NCBI RefSeq assembly: GCF_017901175.1
Contig: NZ_CP072793.1
Location: forward strand, 2,232,001 to 2,296,000
Origin: Thiothrix unzii
Lineage (GTDB): Bacteria; Pseudomonadota; Gammaproteobacteria; Thiotrichales; Thiotrichaceae
Direction: 5' to 3'
DNA length: 64,000 nt
Part shown: piece by piece, positions 21,362 through 30,148 of the stretch
Layout: the number at the start of each line of letters is the position of its first letter
Position numbering within the stretch: position 1 is the stretch's first letter
Notes under the pieces: generated by a model
Database searches by the model: none
The model's input: the letters and a program-made list of their open reading frames with translations, nothing else
Told to the model about the DNA's origin: nothing
Made by a program: the position numbers and the translations under genes

Positions 21362-22690
21362 GAGACTGTAAACCAAACTGTGTAACTGCTCTGATAGGCT
21401 ACCCTAATGCGGGTAACGATGAGAGAGTACGACACAATGGAACAGGCACAACTCCAAGCTCTAGCCAAAGACTTGGCAAAAAGCATCAAGACGGAAGCAG
21501 ACCTCAAGCAACTATCGCAACTCCTGCTGAAGATGACGGTAGAGGCTGCTTTAAACGCGGAATTGGATGACCATCTAGGGTATGACCGCCATGCGAAAAC
21601 CCCAGAGGTAGGGAACAGCCGTAACGGTTACATGAGCAAGCTGCTGAAAAGCGACCAAGGCACGGTTGAAATCCAAACCCCGCGTGACCGTGATGGCAGT
21701 TTCAGCCCGCAACTGGTGAAGAAAAACCAAACCCGCTTCACCAAGATGGATGACCAAATCCTGTACCTGTATGCCAAAGGCATGAGTACGCGTGAAATCG
21801 TGGATTGCTTCCAAGAGCTGTACGGGGCAGAGGTTTCCCCGACCTTGGTATCCAGTGTCACGGCATCGGTGTTGGATCAGGTGACAACATGGCAATCCCG
21901 CCCGTTAGACCCGGTCTACCCGATTGTCTACCTTGATGCGATGGTGATGAAAATCCGCAAGGGAAAACAAGTGGTTAACCAATCAGTCTACCTTGCATTG
22001 GCGGTCAACTTGCAAGGGCATAAAGAACTGTTGGGGCTATGGCTGTCCGAAAATGAAGGTGCGAAATTCTGGTTAGGCGTTTTGACTGAACTGCAAAATC
22101 GGGGTGTCCAGGACATCCTGATTGCCTGCGTGGATGGGCTGACAGGCTTCCCCGATGCCATCAATGCGGTGTTCCCCAAAACTGACATCCAACTTTGCAT
22201 CGTCCACATGGTACGCAACTCCTTGAAATTCGTGGCATGGAAAGATTACAAAGCCGTCACCACCGACCTCAAGGACATCTACCAAGCCAGCACCGAAGAC
22301 CAAGGGAAACTCGCCCTCCAGCAGTTTGGTGAACGCTGGAATGACAAATACCCACAAATCAGCCGTTCGTGGCTCAACCACTGGGAAAACCTCAACACCT
22401 TCTTTGCTTACCCTGCGGACATCCGCAAAGCCATCTACACCACTAACGCCATCGAATCCCTCAACAGCGTGGTGCGCAAGGCGGTGAACAAGCGCAAGGT
22501 ATTTACTAACGAAGATGCTGCCAAAAAAGTGGTTTTCCTTGCCATTGAACAGGCTTCGCGCAAATGGACGATGCCCATCCATAACTGGAAATCGGCACTC
22601 AACCGCTTTATGCTCCTGTTTGAAGACAGGCTCAAAGACTTTGTTTGATTTATGAGCAAAACGCAGTTACACAGATTTCTTTACAGTCTC
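21362..22690 (+). mobile_element. Inner IS256-family element (IS-B), apparently intact
   Basis: This 1,329-bp element has ends GAGACTGTAAACCAAACTGTGTAAC and, inverted, GAGACTGTAAAGAAATCTGTGTAAC. It is flanked by the 8-base target duplication GGCTGGAA (21354-21361 and 22691-22698). It lies in the opposite orientation to the transposase it interrupts. The clean duplication and uninterrupted gene show it is the most recent of the three insertions. Confidence 0.93.
21437..22648 (+). CDS. IS256-family transposase (IS-B)
   Basis: ATG 21437 gives 403 residues; an in-frame ATG at 21407 would add ten. The protein is a full-length mutator-type DDE transposase: Asp in IVYLDAMVMKIR, Asp in ACVDGLTGFP and Glu in IYTTNAIESLN, with the family's C-terminal NWKSALNRFM block. 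It moves by a copy-and-circle mechanism, creating 8-9 base duplications. The frame is uninterrupted, so the enzyme may be active. Confidence 0.93.
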   Translation: MEQAQLQALAKDLAKSIKTEADLKQLSQLLLKMTVEAALNAELDDHLGYDRHAKTPEVGNSRNGYMSKLLKSDQGTVEIQTPRDRDGSFSPQLVKKNQTRFTKMDDQILYLYAKGMSTREIVDCFQELYGAEVSPTLVSSVTASVLDQVTTWQSRPLDPVYPIVYLDAMVMKIRKGKQVVNQSVYLALAVNLQGHKELLGLWLSENEGAKFWLGVLTELQNRGVQDILIACVDGLTGFPDAINAVFPKTDIQLCIVHMVRNSLKFVAWKDYKAVTTDLKDIYQASTEDQGKLALQQFGERWNDKYPQISRSWLNHWENLNTFFAYPADIRKAIYTTNAIESLNSVVRKAVNKRKVFTNEDAAKKVVFLAIEQASRKWTMPIHNWKSALNRFMLLFEDRLKDFV

Positions 22691-24430
22691 GGCTGGAACT
22701 GGAAAAACGGGATGACATTCGCCCAGTTACCGCGCCATAGACGCACGACTGCTTTGTATTTGTTACCCCATTCGGTGTCGAGGGCTTCCAGTTCGTGTTC
22801 GGCTTCTTCAGCAGTGCTGGACTGGTAAATGCGCTTGAGGGCAGCGACCACACCTTTGGTATCCTTGGCGGTGACGTAGCGCAAGCTGGCGCGAACCATG
22901 TGTACCATGCACAACTGGGTCAGCGTTTTGGGGAAGACCGCGTTGACGGCTTCAGGCAAGCCGTTTAAGCCATCCATGCACGCCACGTAGATGTCTTGTA
23001 CGCCCCGGTGGCGTAGTTCCGTCAAGACCGATAACCAGAACTTGGCACCTTCATTTTCTGCCAACCAGATGCCCAACACGTCCTTTTCACCGCGTAAGTT
23101 GACCGCCAATACCACATGGGCTGATTTATTGATGACCTGCTTATCTTGTTGAACTTTAACGACAATCCCATCGAGCCAGACAATCGGGTAGATATTATCC
23201 AGTGCTCGCGTCTGCCACGCTTTAGCTTCGCCCTGAACGGCTTCGGTTACTTCCGCGATCAGCGTATGCGAGATGTCCACCCCGTACAGGCGTTTGATCG
23301 TGTCTTCGATGTCGCGGGTGGTCATGCCTTTGGCGTACAGCGTCAGGATGTGTTCTTCCATCCCTGCTAACCGTATTTGGCGTTTTTGTATCAACTTCGG
23401 CTCAAAGCTGCCATCACGGTCACGCGGTGTCTCTACCTGCAACTCACCAAATTCGCCTTTGATGGTCTTGTTGCCTTTGCCGTTACGGGTATTGCTGCGC
23501 CGTTGCCCGGCTTCGCTACGCTCACCCTTGTCGTAGTTTAGGTGCACATCCAATTCGGCTTCCAAGCTGCGGTTGATCATCCGCTGCAAGAGCTGGCTGT
23601 AAAGGTTTTTGACATCAGCAGGCGTTTTGCAATCGCTGAGTAAGTCATCCATGAGTTTCGGGTCGAGGCGTTCCATGTTACTGCTCCTTCTTGGGATTCA
23701 CGTTATATAGCAGTTACACAGTTCAGTTTACAGTCTCCCTTCAGTGAGTGGACAAAGCTTTCGGCACAGGCATTGTCATAGCAGTTGCCTTTGGCACTCA
23801 TGCTGCCCTGTAACTGGTGTTTTTCCAACAGTTCGCGATAGGCATGTGAGCAATATTGGCTGCCACGGTCGGAATGCACGATCACTCCTTTGGGGCGTTT
23901 GCGTTTGAAAATAGCCATTTGCAGGGCATCACACACTAGGTCAGCGGTCATCCGTTCGGACATTGACCAGCCAATCACCTGACGGGAGTACAGGTCAAGG
24001 ATGACGGCCAGATATAACCAACCGGCTTCTGTCCACAGGTAGGTGATGTCACCGACCCATTTCTGGTTAGGGGCTGTTGTACTAAAGTCCTGATTTAACA
24101 GATTATCAAACACTGGCAAGTTGTGCTTGCTGTAGGTGGTTGCCTTGAACTTACGGGCGGCTTTGGCAACCAGACGTTGACGTTGCAAGCTGGCAGCGAC
24201 CGTTTTCAGGTTGTAGTGCTGCTGATCATTCTGTTGGATTTGCTGCTGGATACGCTTGGCACCGTAACGGCATTTGTGCCGTTCAAACAATGCTTTGACG
24301 CGGTTATCCAATTGTTGGCGTTGTCCGGCACGTTGGCTGGGTTTGCGCTGTAACCATGCATAGTAACCGCTGCGCGAGACACCAAAACACGCACACATCC
24401 CGTCAATAGAATACTCAACCCGATGATTTT

Positions 24431-24748
24431 TCATGTATTCGTACCTCGCTTGAGTTGTTGAGCGAAGTACGTCGCCGCATTTTTTAGGATCGACAACTCC
24501 TCCGCCTGCTGGGCGAGTTGACGTTTCAGGCGGACGTTTTCGGCTGCCAAGGCCGCTTCACGGTCACTCGCCGTTTTAGCGTGTTCACTGTCTTTGCGCC
24601 AAGCGTACAGTTGCGATTCGTGTAAACCTAATTGCTTGGCTGCCTTGGCTATGCCTAGATCGGCTGCCAGTTTCAGGGCTTCGCCCTTGTATTCCTGGCT
24701 GTGCCGTATGTACGTGGCTTTTTTGCCGGATGCTTTCGTCGTGGTCAT
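24431..24748 (-). CDS. IS3-family transposase OrfA
   Basis: This 105-residue protein has an HTH domain (YIRHSQEYKGEALKLAADLG, then IAKAAKQLGLHESQLYAWRK) and a leucine-zipper-like helix (LAAENVRLKRQLAQQAEELS), as in IS3-family OrfA. Its stop overlaps the ATG of OrfB (ATGA). GAGAGGT precedes its ATG. OrfA is intact but its partner OrfB is broken. Confidence 0.9.
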   Translation of the reverse strand: MTTTKASGKKATYIRHSQEYKGEALKLAADLGIAKAAKQLGLHESQLYAWRKDSEHAKTASDREAALAAENVRLKRQLAQQAEELSILKNAATYFAQQLKRGTNT

Positions 24749-24902
24749 TCAAGTACCTCTCTGTCGGGGGGAGAATACTCGCTTTTAGTACTGTCCACTA
24801 TTTGCGGGGTAGATCACTTTCGTGCCATGCAATCGCAGTGGCGGACACCCTACCCAACAGGTAAGTGTCCACACTGTTACGATTACGTTCTTTAGTGGCG
24901 GC

Positions 24903-25559
24903 TTAACGGCACGCGCATTCTGCTGAGGAAATGCGGTCGTTCCAATGTTCACCCACGAAATTATAATCCCCTTCCAGAAACACTTTGCTGCGTCCCGTGA
25001 GATTATCGCGGCTGTAAACCGTCAGACTGCATCCGACAGGGACTTTAACGGAAGATGTTTGATCATTCATCCCATAACCCAAGTCGCCGTAGCTATTATT
25101 GGGACTCAACTGCAACTCACCGCCGCCAAAATCCATTTCACGGTATAAGCGACAGGCTTGAAGAGCGGGTGGTGGCGGACGATGCCAGCCATGACGATTA
25201 TCGCGCCGATGATGACCACCCGCTTCGGGCGGCGGCGGTGGGCAAGTACACATTGCCGACGATGCTTGGTTATCCCACAGGCTGCCTAAATAGTGGGTAG
25301 AAGCGTTGATTACCTTACTGTCACCGCGAAAATTTGCATCGGAATACAATGTCAGCTTGCAATTATTGCTCACGTCCACCGAAGAAGTGCGGTTATCCCA
25401 ACGCGCTCCCAAGTTGCCTAAACGTTCCCCTGCTCCCAAGGAACGTGGATCACCACGTAAAGCGGAATAATCATACAATGTGCAATCTGCATACACCTGC
25501 GCACTCGCGAACAACCATGCGGCTGCCAACACAACTCCCGTTGCAATTTTCGTTTTCAT
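24903..25559 (-). CDS. Secreted beta/gamma-crystallin-like calcium-binding protein
   Basis: ATG 25559 (AGGAAG upstream) gives 218 residues with a signal peptide ending in VYA. Two crystallin-like domains are joined by a Pro/His-rich linker (CPPPPPEAGGHH to WHRPPPP). Each has two Greek-key units ending in the calcium motif N/D-N/D-x-x-S-S: WDNRTSS and WDNQASS in the first, MNDQTSS and WNDRISS in the second. All four sites look complete. Paired cysteines begin and end each domain. It is probably an extracellular or periplasmic structural or inhibitor-like protein. It borders the IS nest; the 87 bases between hold no gene. Confidence 0.85.
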   Translation of the reverse strand: MKTKIATGVVLAAAWLFASAQVYADCTLYDYSALRGDPRSLGAGERLGNLGARWDNRTSSVDVSNNCKLTLYSDANFRGDSKVINASTHYLGSLWDNQASSAMCTCPPPPPEAGGHHRRDNRHGWHRPPPPALQACRLYREMDFGGGELQLSPNNSYGDLGYGMNDQTSSVKVPVGCSLTVYSRDNLTGRSKVFLEGDYNFVGEHWNDRISSAECACR

Positions 25560-25767
25560 TGATTTGCTTCCTCGTATTTCACATGACAACTCACCACAAC
25601 CTTGTGGCCTACCTGCTTTGACCTTAAGAAAAGCACAAGTTCAGCGCGTATTCAGTTTTTTCGCAAGCCCGTTCATAACCTGAGATTTATCAACATGCCA
25701 AGCGGCATGGCAGCGTAACCTAAAATCGTGAGGGAGCGTTTTCCCCCGTGGTGACAGGAGTTTCAAA

Positions 25768-26136
25768 ATGAAAGCCTTACGTTGGTCGTTGTTACATTTG
25801 GTACTGATCGCGCCGCTGTGCATTGCAGAGCCTGCCCCCGTTTTACCGGGCGAAGGTGTTGGTGTGGACATGAGCCAGCCTGCGGAAAAGATCTTGCGAG
25901 CGGAAGCGTGGGAACTGCAAATTTGGTATCGCGCCAAAGGCAGTCGCAGTGAGGGGCAGCACGGTGTGTTGTTGCGTGACGGTAATGCGGTAAAAGGTAG
26001 CACCGTGGGCGAGGAAATGGACACCGCACTCGGTAAAATGAAGTATTACGGTACTCAACCCGGCGTACTGTGGAACCCCAGTGGCTGGCATTTCGCCGAC
26101 AAAAGCTTGATCAAACCATCCAGTTTTTGCCCATAA
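25768..26136 (+). CDS. Small exported protein of unknown function
   Basis: This 122-residue protein has a signal peptide (LLHLVLIAPLCIAEP) and a compact domain with WELQIWYRAKGSRSEGQHGV and GTQPGVLWNPSGWHFAD. The Trp-rich pattern suggests a small beta domain. No family is recognised. AGGAG precedes the ATG. It lies 55 bases upstream of uvrB and may be transcribed separately, since a promoter-like TAAGAT lies between them. Confidence 0.62.
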   Translation: MKALRWSLLHLVLIAPLCIAEPAPVLPGEGVGVDMSQPAEKILRAEAWELQIWYRAKGSRSEGQHGVLLRDGNAVKGSTVGEEMDTALGKMKYYGTQPGVLWNPSGWHFADKSLIKPSSFCP

Positions 26137-26148
26137 GTCACGGATCAG

Positions 26149-26187
26149 CTCTCCCGTGTTAAGATAGGTGCATCTGAAACGGGAGAG
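26149..26187 (+). promoter_or_regulatory. Inverted repeat overlapping the uvrB ribosome-binding site
   Basis: CTCTCCCGT (26149-26157) and ACGGGAGAG (26179-26187) are perfect 9-base arms around a 21-base loop. The right arm contains the GGGAG Shine-Dalgarno sequence of uvrB, 6 bases before its ATG. The loop contains TAAGAT, a possible -10 box. It could hide the ribosome site in longer transcripts or be an operator. No LexA-type CTGT-N8-ACAG site is seen. Confidence 0.5.
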
Positions 26188-26191
26188 TGCC

Positions 26192-28216
26192 ATGCCGGAA
26201 GCAGACAGCTTTTATTTGAATACCCAATACCAGCCTGCGGGTGATCAGCCGCAAGCCATACGTTCCTTGGTGGAGGGTTTGCAAGATGGCTTGGTGCATC
26301 AAACCCTGCTGGGGGTAACGGGGTCGGGCAAGACTTTTACGATGGCGAATATCATCCAGCAAACCCAGCGTCCGGCGATTATTTTGGCGCACAATAAAAC
26401 GCTGGCGGCGCAGCTTTACGGCGAAATGAAGGAGTTTTTCCCGCAAAACTCGGTGGAATATTTCGTCTCGTATTACGATTATTACCAACCTGAAGCCTAT
26501 GTGCCGTCCAAAGATATATACATTGAAAAAGATTCGGCGGTAAACGATCACATTGAACAAATGCGCCTATCTGCTACCCGTAATTTATTCGAGCGCAAAG
26601 ATGTCATTATTGTGGCTACGGTATCGGCGATTTACGGCTTGGGCGACCCCGAATCTTATTTGAAAATGCTGCTGATTTTGGTGCGCGGTGACAAGATTGA
26701 TCAGCGCACCTTGTTGCGTCGCCTTGCGGAAATGCAATACACCCGCAATGATCTGGATCTGCAACGCGGCACATTTCGGGTACGTGGCGAAGTCATCGAC
26801 ATTCATCCGGCGGAATCCGATAAAGAAGCCATTCGGATTGAATTGTTTGACGACGAAATCGAAAACCTGAGCTATTTTGACCCGCTGACCGGCGAAGTGT
26901 TACGGCGCGTACCACGCCTGACGGTTTACCCCAAAACCCATTACGTCACCCCACGTGAAGTATTGCTTGCTGCGGTTGAACACATCAAAGTCGAACTCAA
27001 AGACCGCCTGAATACCTTACGCGATAACGACCGTCTGGTGGAGGCGCAACGCCTCGAACAACGCACCCAGTACGACATCGAAATGATCATGGAAACGGGT
27101 TATTGTTCCGGCATTGAAAACTACTCACGCTACCTGTCAAAACGCCCTGCGGGTTCGCCGCCACCGTGTTTGTTTGACTACTTGCCGAAAAATGCCATCG
27201 TGTTTGTGGACGAATCGCACGTCACCATTCCGCAATTTGGCGGGATGTATAAAGGCGACCGTTCCCGTAAGGAAACGCTGGTGGAATACGGTTTTCGGCT
27301 GCCTTCCGCACTGGATAATCGCCCGCTGCGCTTCGATGAATTTGAGCAATTGATTCCGCAAGCGATTCACGTCTCGGCAACGCCGGGCGCGTATGAAATG
27401 GAGCATTCCGATAACGTCGCCGAACAGGTGGTTCGTCCTACCGGGCTGGTTGACCCGCAGGTAGAAATTCGCCCAGTATTGTCACAAGTCGATGATGCCA
27501 TGTCGGAAATCACTCTTCGCGCCCAACGCAATGAACGGGTGTTAGTCACCACCCTCACCAAACGCATGGCGGAAGATTTAACCGATTACCTGATGGAACA
27601 TGGCATCAAGGTGCGTTACCTGCACTCCGACATTGACACGGTGGAACGAGTAGAAATCATCCGAGATTTGCGCAAAGGTGAGTTCGACGTGCTGGTGGGC
27701 ATCAATTTATTACGCGAAGGCTTGGACATTCCCGAAGTATCCTTGGTAGCCATTTTGGACGCTGACAAGGAAGGTTTTTTGCGTTCTGAACGTTCGTTAA
27801 TCCAAACCATCGGGCGTGCAGCACGAAACGCTGAAGGTCGGGCGATTTTGTATGCCGACAAAATCACCGAATCCATGCGTAAAGCCATCGGTGAAACCCA
27901 ACGTCGACGCGACAAACAACTCGCCCACAACGCCTTAAACGGCATTACCCCGCAAACCATCCGCAAACGCATTGCCGATGTCATGGAAGGAGCTTACGCG
28001 AATGCCACACGCGGCAAAGGCAAAACCCGTGCCGATAAAAAAGTCGCGGAAGAGGCGGCAGAATACCGCAGCTTAACCCCTGATCAGGCACTGAAACAGC
28101 TCAAAAAACTCGAAGAGAAAATGTTCCAGCACGCCAAAAATCTGGAGTTTGAACAAGCCGCAGCAGTACGCGATCAAATTGCCCAGATTCGGGCGCGGGT
28201 GTTTGGGTTAGCTTAA
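26192..28216 (+). CDS. uvrB: UvrABC nucleotide excision repair subunit B
   Basis: ATG 26192, 6 bases after GGGAGAG, gives 674 residues (E. coli 673). Visible features are the Walker A GVTGSGKT (41-48), the DNA-clamping beta hairpin region [11 protein letters not shown], the helicase motif VFVDESHVT, motif [11 protein letters not shown], and the C-terminal UVR domain for UvrC binding ([20 protein letters not shown]). UvrB receives damaged DNA from UvrA and recruits UvrC. An upstream in-frame ATG at 26168 lacks support. Confidence 0.97.
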   Translation: MPEADSFYLNTQYQPAGDQPQAIRSLVEGLQDGLVHQTLLGVTGSGKTFTMANIIQQTQRPAIILAHNKTLAAQLYGEMKEFFPQNSVEYFVSYYDYYQPEAYVPSKDIYIEKDSAVNDHIEQMRLSATRNLFERKDVIIVATVSAIYGLGDPESYLKMLLILVRGDKIDQRTLLRRLAEMQYTRNDLDLQRGTFRVRGEVIDIHPAESDKEAIRIELFDDEIENLSYFDPLTGEVLRRVPRLTVYPKTHYVTPREVLLAAVEHIKVELKDRLNTLRDNDRLVEAQRLEQRTQYDIEMIMETGYCSGIENYSRYLSKRPAGSPPPCLFDYLPKNAIVFVDESHVTIPQFGGMYKGDRSRKETLVEYGFRLPSALDNRPLRFDEFEQLIPQAIHVSATPGAYEMEHSDNVAEQVVRPTGLVDPQVEIRPVLSQVDDAMSEITLRAQRNERVLVTTLTKRMAEDLTDYLMEHGIKVRYLHSDIDTVERVEIIRDLRKGEFDVLVGINLLREGLDIPEVSLVAILDADKEGFLRSERSLIQTIGRAARNAEGRAILYADKITESMRKAIGETQRRRDKQLAHNALNGITPQTIRKRIADVMEGAYANATRGKGKTRADKKVAEEAAEYRSLTPDQALKQLKKLEEKMFQHAKNLEFEQAAAVRDQIAQIRARVFGLA

Positions 28217-28217
28217 A

Positions 28218-28646
28218 TCAAGTATTGTCCGCAGGTGGTAGAGACGCAAGATTTTGCGTCTCTACAAATTCGGCCTTCAAGCTAGCGTAATGCTTAGCAA
28301 ACATCGCTTCCAACTCGTCAATAACCGCCGGAGCCGTTTTGCCGTGAATCACGTGCGCAGTCATTAAGCTGGAGGTTTCATTCAACAAACGATCACGCTC
28401 AATCATGGGATAAGTGTTAGTTAAACGTTTAATTGCCTTGACCACACTTTCCTGTTCAGGACGTTCAATCGCTTCAGGCTCAGGAAATACTGTCATTGGC
28501 GGGTCATTGCTACTGGGATCATTAGCGAGGAATTCAGCAAAGCGCATCAAAGTGACTTGATCTTGCGGGTTCATGGCGCGATACCATTTACGCAAACGCT
28601 TTTCTTCGGCAGAACCGCCGGATTGTTGAGGCATACCGGGTAACAT
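28218..28646 (-). CDS. Protein of unknown function, convergent to uvrB
   Basis: Two adjacent ATGs are possible; 28646 has better spacing to AGGGAG, giving 142 residues. The protein is helical and charged: KRLRKWYRAMNPQDQVTLMRFAEFL, then a Pro-rich stretch (PPMTVFPEPEAIERPEQES) and a conserved-looking segment ERDRLLNETSSLMTAHVIHG. It has no signal peptide or membrane segment. The last 15 codons overlap a 28-base palindrome, so its natural C-terminus may have been altered. The gene ends 1 base from the uvrB stop. Confidence 0.6.
   Translation of the reverse strand: MLPGMPQQSGGSAEEKRLRKWYRAMNPQDQVTLMRFAEFLANDPSSNDPPMTVFPEPEAIERPEQESVVKAIKRLTNTYPMIERDRLLNETSSLMTAHVIHGKTAPAVIDELEAMFAKHYASLKAEFVETQNLASLPPADNT
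28238..28265. repeat. Short palindromic repeat element GTAGAGACGCAA
   Basis: GTAGAGACGCAA-GATT-TTGCGTCTCTAC is a perfect 12-base stem with a 4-base loop at the convergent 3' ends of uvrB and the 142-residue gene, inside the latter's coding sequence. It resembles dispersed GTAGAGACGC palindromes known from many cyanobacterial genomes. Without poly-T it is a weak terminator at best. Confidence 0.7.
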
Positions 28647-28651
28647 CATAA

Positions 28652-28688
28652 CTCCCTGATTAGCGGTAATAGGCTAAAAATCAGGGAG
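28652..28688 (-). promoter_or_regulatory. Inverted repeat covering a ribosome-binding site
   Basis: CTCCCTGATT (28652-28661) and AATCAGGGAG (28679-28688) are perfect 10-base arms. On the minus strand the second-transcribed arm holds the AGGGAG ribosome site of the 142-residue gene. It also lies 18 bases after the LysR stop, so it may combine termination with translational control. Confidence 0.5.
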
Positions 28689-28706
28689 CATGTTAACAAT
28701 AAACGC

Positions 28707-29612
28707 TTAGTCCTTCGCGTGTTTTTCGCAATAACTGCGGGCAAACTCCAACAGCTCTTCCATCGCACGGACTTTGAACTTCTGGCGTTGGCGCACAAAG
28801 GAGAAGTCGCGTGACAGTGGCGGATCTAGCGGAATGGATACCAATGACCCCAGCTTCAGCTCTTTGGTGATGCTGGCACTGGAAACAATGGTAAGACCCA
28901 TGCCAGCCTCAACCGCACCTTTTACCGCTTCAGGGCTGCCTAATTCCAAGCACGTATTCATCGCGTGCTTATCCATTCCTAAGCTGTACAAGTAGTCGAG
29001 GATAACCTCGCGAGTACCAGAGCCTTCCTCACGGCAAATGAACGGATAATTCAAAATGTCTTTGAGTTTAATGCTCTCATTCTTAGCTAACTCGTGCTTA
29101 GGCGGCACAATCAACACCAGTTCGTCTTGACGGCATACTTCGACCAACAAGTTTTTATTGTTGACCAAGCCCTCAACCACGCCCAAATCAATGATGTTAT
29201 TTTCCACCATCGACACAATCCCTTCGGTGTTGGAAACGCGCAAGCGCAACCGCACATCCGGGTTTTTGGAGTTGAATTCACCCAATAACGCGGGCAGCAT
29301 ATACTCAGAAATGGTGGTACTCGCCCCAATGGTCAAGGAACCACTGATGTCATCCGTCATTTCACGAATGGCATTTTCCATCTCGGCGTATTGCTCAAAG
29401 ATTTTTTCCGCATACTCAAACACAATGCGCCCTGCTTCCGTCAGGGAAACGCGATTGTGGGTGCGGTCAAATAAACGGGTGTCAAACTGTTCTTCCAGTT
29501 GACGAATTTGGAACGTCACCGCAGGCTGCGTCATGTGCAGTACTTCTGCCGCCTTGGTAAAGCTCAACAGCCTAGCGACTGCGTGAAAGACTTGTAATCT
29601 TCTGTCCGACAT
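28707..29612 (-). CDS. LysR-family transcriptional regulator
   Basis: This 301-residue protein has the winged HTH of the LysR family (LQVFHAVARLLSFTKAAEVL followed by HMTQPAVTFQIRQLEEQFDT and RLFDRT) and a two-lobed effector domain from about residue 90. The effector domain resembles the CbbR/CysL branch (EYMLPALLGEFNSKNPDVRL, EEGSGTREVILDYLYSLGM). A CbbR-like role would suit an autotroph, but no Calvin-cycle gene is in the window, so the target is unknown. The 298 bases upstream (29613-29910) contain no gene and presumably its promoter. Confidence 0.85.
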   Translation of the reverse strand: MSDRRLQVFHAVARLLSFTKAAEVLHMTQPAVTFQIRQLEEQFDTRLFDRTHNRVSLTEAGRIVFEYAEKIFEQYAEMENAIREMTDDISGSLTIGASTTISEYMLPALLGEFNSKNPDVRLRLRVSNTEGIVSMVENNIIDLGVVEGLVNNKNLLVEVCRQDELVLIVPPKHELAKNESIKLKDILNYPFICREEGSGTREVILDYLYSLGMDKHAMNTCLELGSPEAVKGAVEAGMGLTIVSSASITKELKLGSLVSIPLDPPLSRDFSFVRQRQKFKVRAMEELLEFARSYCEKHAKD

Positions 29613-29910
29613 ACGGCTACCTATACTCCTTAATCAACGTCATCCAGCCCAAGGAACCCCGACAGCAATCATCTGTGCTTTTATACGCCTGAATTTCCTC
29701 GCCGGTCTTCCATTACCGGATATTCCACCCAAATCTACCGACTAAAAACACTTGTTCATCTAGCATTGTGATATTACGTGTTTGTTCCACATTCAAGGAT
29801 AGAACAATTCCTGAAGTATGCCCGCCTATGCCTACAATATACTCAGAAAATTAGACAGAGCGTAGTAATAAGCGTATTAACCGGCATATTATGGCGTTGA
29901 AGATTAATAA

Positions 29911-30099
29911 TTAATCAGATTCTTTTTCAGTATTTTTCTTTGCACCCGGAATACGCGGGTCGTCATCGTCCATTAATATACGGTGGGCGGGGCCTTCTAA
30001 ATCATCGTACTGCCCGCTTTTAACGGTATAAATAAACGCCACTACCACCACTATCATAACGCCGAGTGCAATCGGAATTAACATATACAAAGCATCCAT
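29911..30099 (-). CDS. ccoS: cbb3 oxidase maturation protein CcoS
   Basis: This 62-residue protein has one N-terminal transmembrane helix (MLIPIALGVMIVVVVAFIYT) followed by the CcoS signature VKSGQYDDLEGPAHRILMDD. CcoS is needed for cofactor insertion into cbb3 oxidase. It is the last gene of the minus-strand run ccoG-ccoH-ccoI-ccoS, separated from ccoI by about 50 bases. Confidence 0.93.
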   Translation of the reverse strand: MDALYMLIPIALGVMIVVVVAFIYTVKSGQYDDLEGPAHRILMDDDDPRIPGAKKNTEKESD

Positions 30100-30148
30100 T
30101 AGCTACTCACCCATCAAGAAGAAGGAAGTTGATTATACGGCTAAACGC

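Larger units (their letters stand above)
21119..23676 (-). pseudogene. IS256-family transposase of IS-A, split by IS-B
   Basis: The proximal part runs from ATG 23676 (GGAG upstream) to about 22691, the distal part from 21361 to the stop at 21119. Joining them across the 8-base duplication restores one frame of 406 codons, the normal size. Catalytic positions are seen in IVWLDGIVVK (Asp), ACMDGLNGLP (Asp) and TTNAIESLN (Glu, in the distal part). The gene was therefore intact until IS-B inserted. Remnants of its C-terminus are also duplicated at 20988-21086. Confidence 0.92.
21087..23737 (-). mobile_element. Outer IS256-family element (IS-A), containing a second IS256
   Basis: The ends are GAGTCTGTCAAATAAACTGT (21087) and, inverted, GAGACTGTAAACTGAACTGT (ending 23737). 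Removing the inner element and one 8-base duplication leaves 1,314 bp, a normal IS256 length. It is inserted in the IS3 orfB without a matching target duplication, in keeping with the deletion and tandem duplication seen at its left end. Confidence 0.88.
20913..24434 (-). pseudogene. IS3-family transposase OrfB, interrupted by IS256
   Basis: The proximal part (23738-24434) encodes a DDE integrase-like transposase with Asp129 (WVGDITY), Asp189 (HSDRGSQY) and Glu225 (NACAESF), which are all three catalytic residues. After SFVHSLK the frame runs into the IS256 end. The last 13 codons (VDFEADFYQQLAS and a stop) are found on the far side of the insertion, at 20913-20955. By family comparison about 35-40 codons between SLK and VDFE are missing, so precise IS256 loss would not restore the gene. 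Confidence 0.85.
20887..24815 (-). mobile_element. IS3-family element, disrupted by nested IS256 elements
   Basis: The ends GATCTACCCC (20887) and GGGGTAGATC (24806-24815) are inverted, with TGGACA nearby on both sides. They are flanked by ACT (20884-20886 and 24816-24818), a plausible 3-base target duplication. Inside are orfA (24431-24748) and orfB, whose distal part is cut by the IS256 element at 20956-23737. About 110 bases of orfB appear to be missing at that insertion. The true outermost base may be one further out (TGATC..). Confidence 0.8.

Noticed and set aside
20887-24815. Composite transposon carrying a passenger gene
   Set aside because: Every frame inside is accounted for by the three transposases and their ends; no passenger gene is left.
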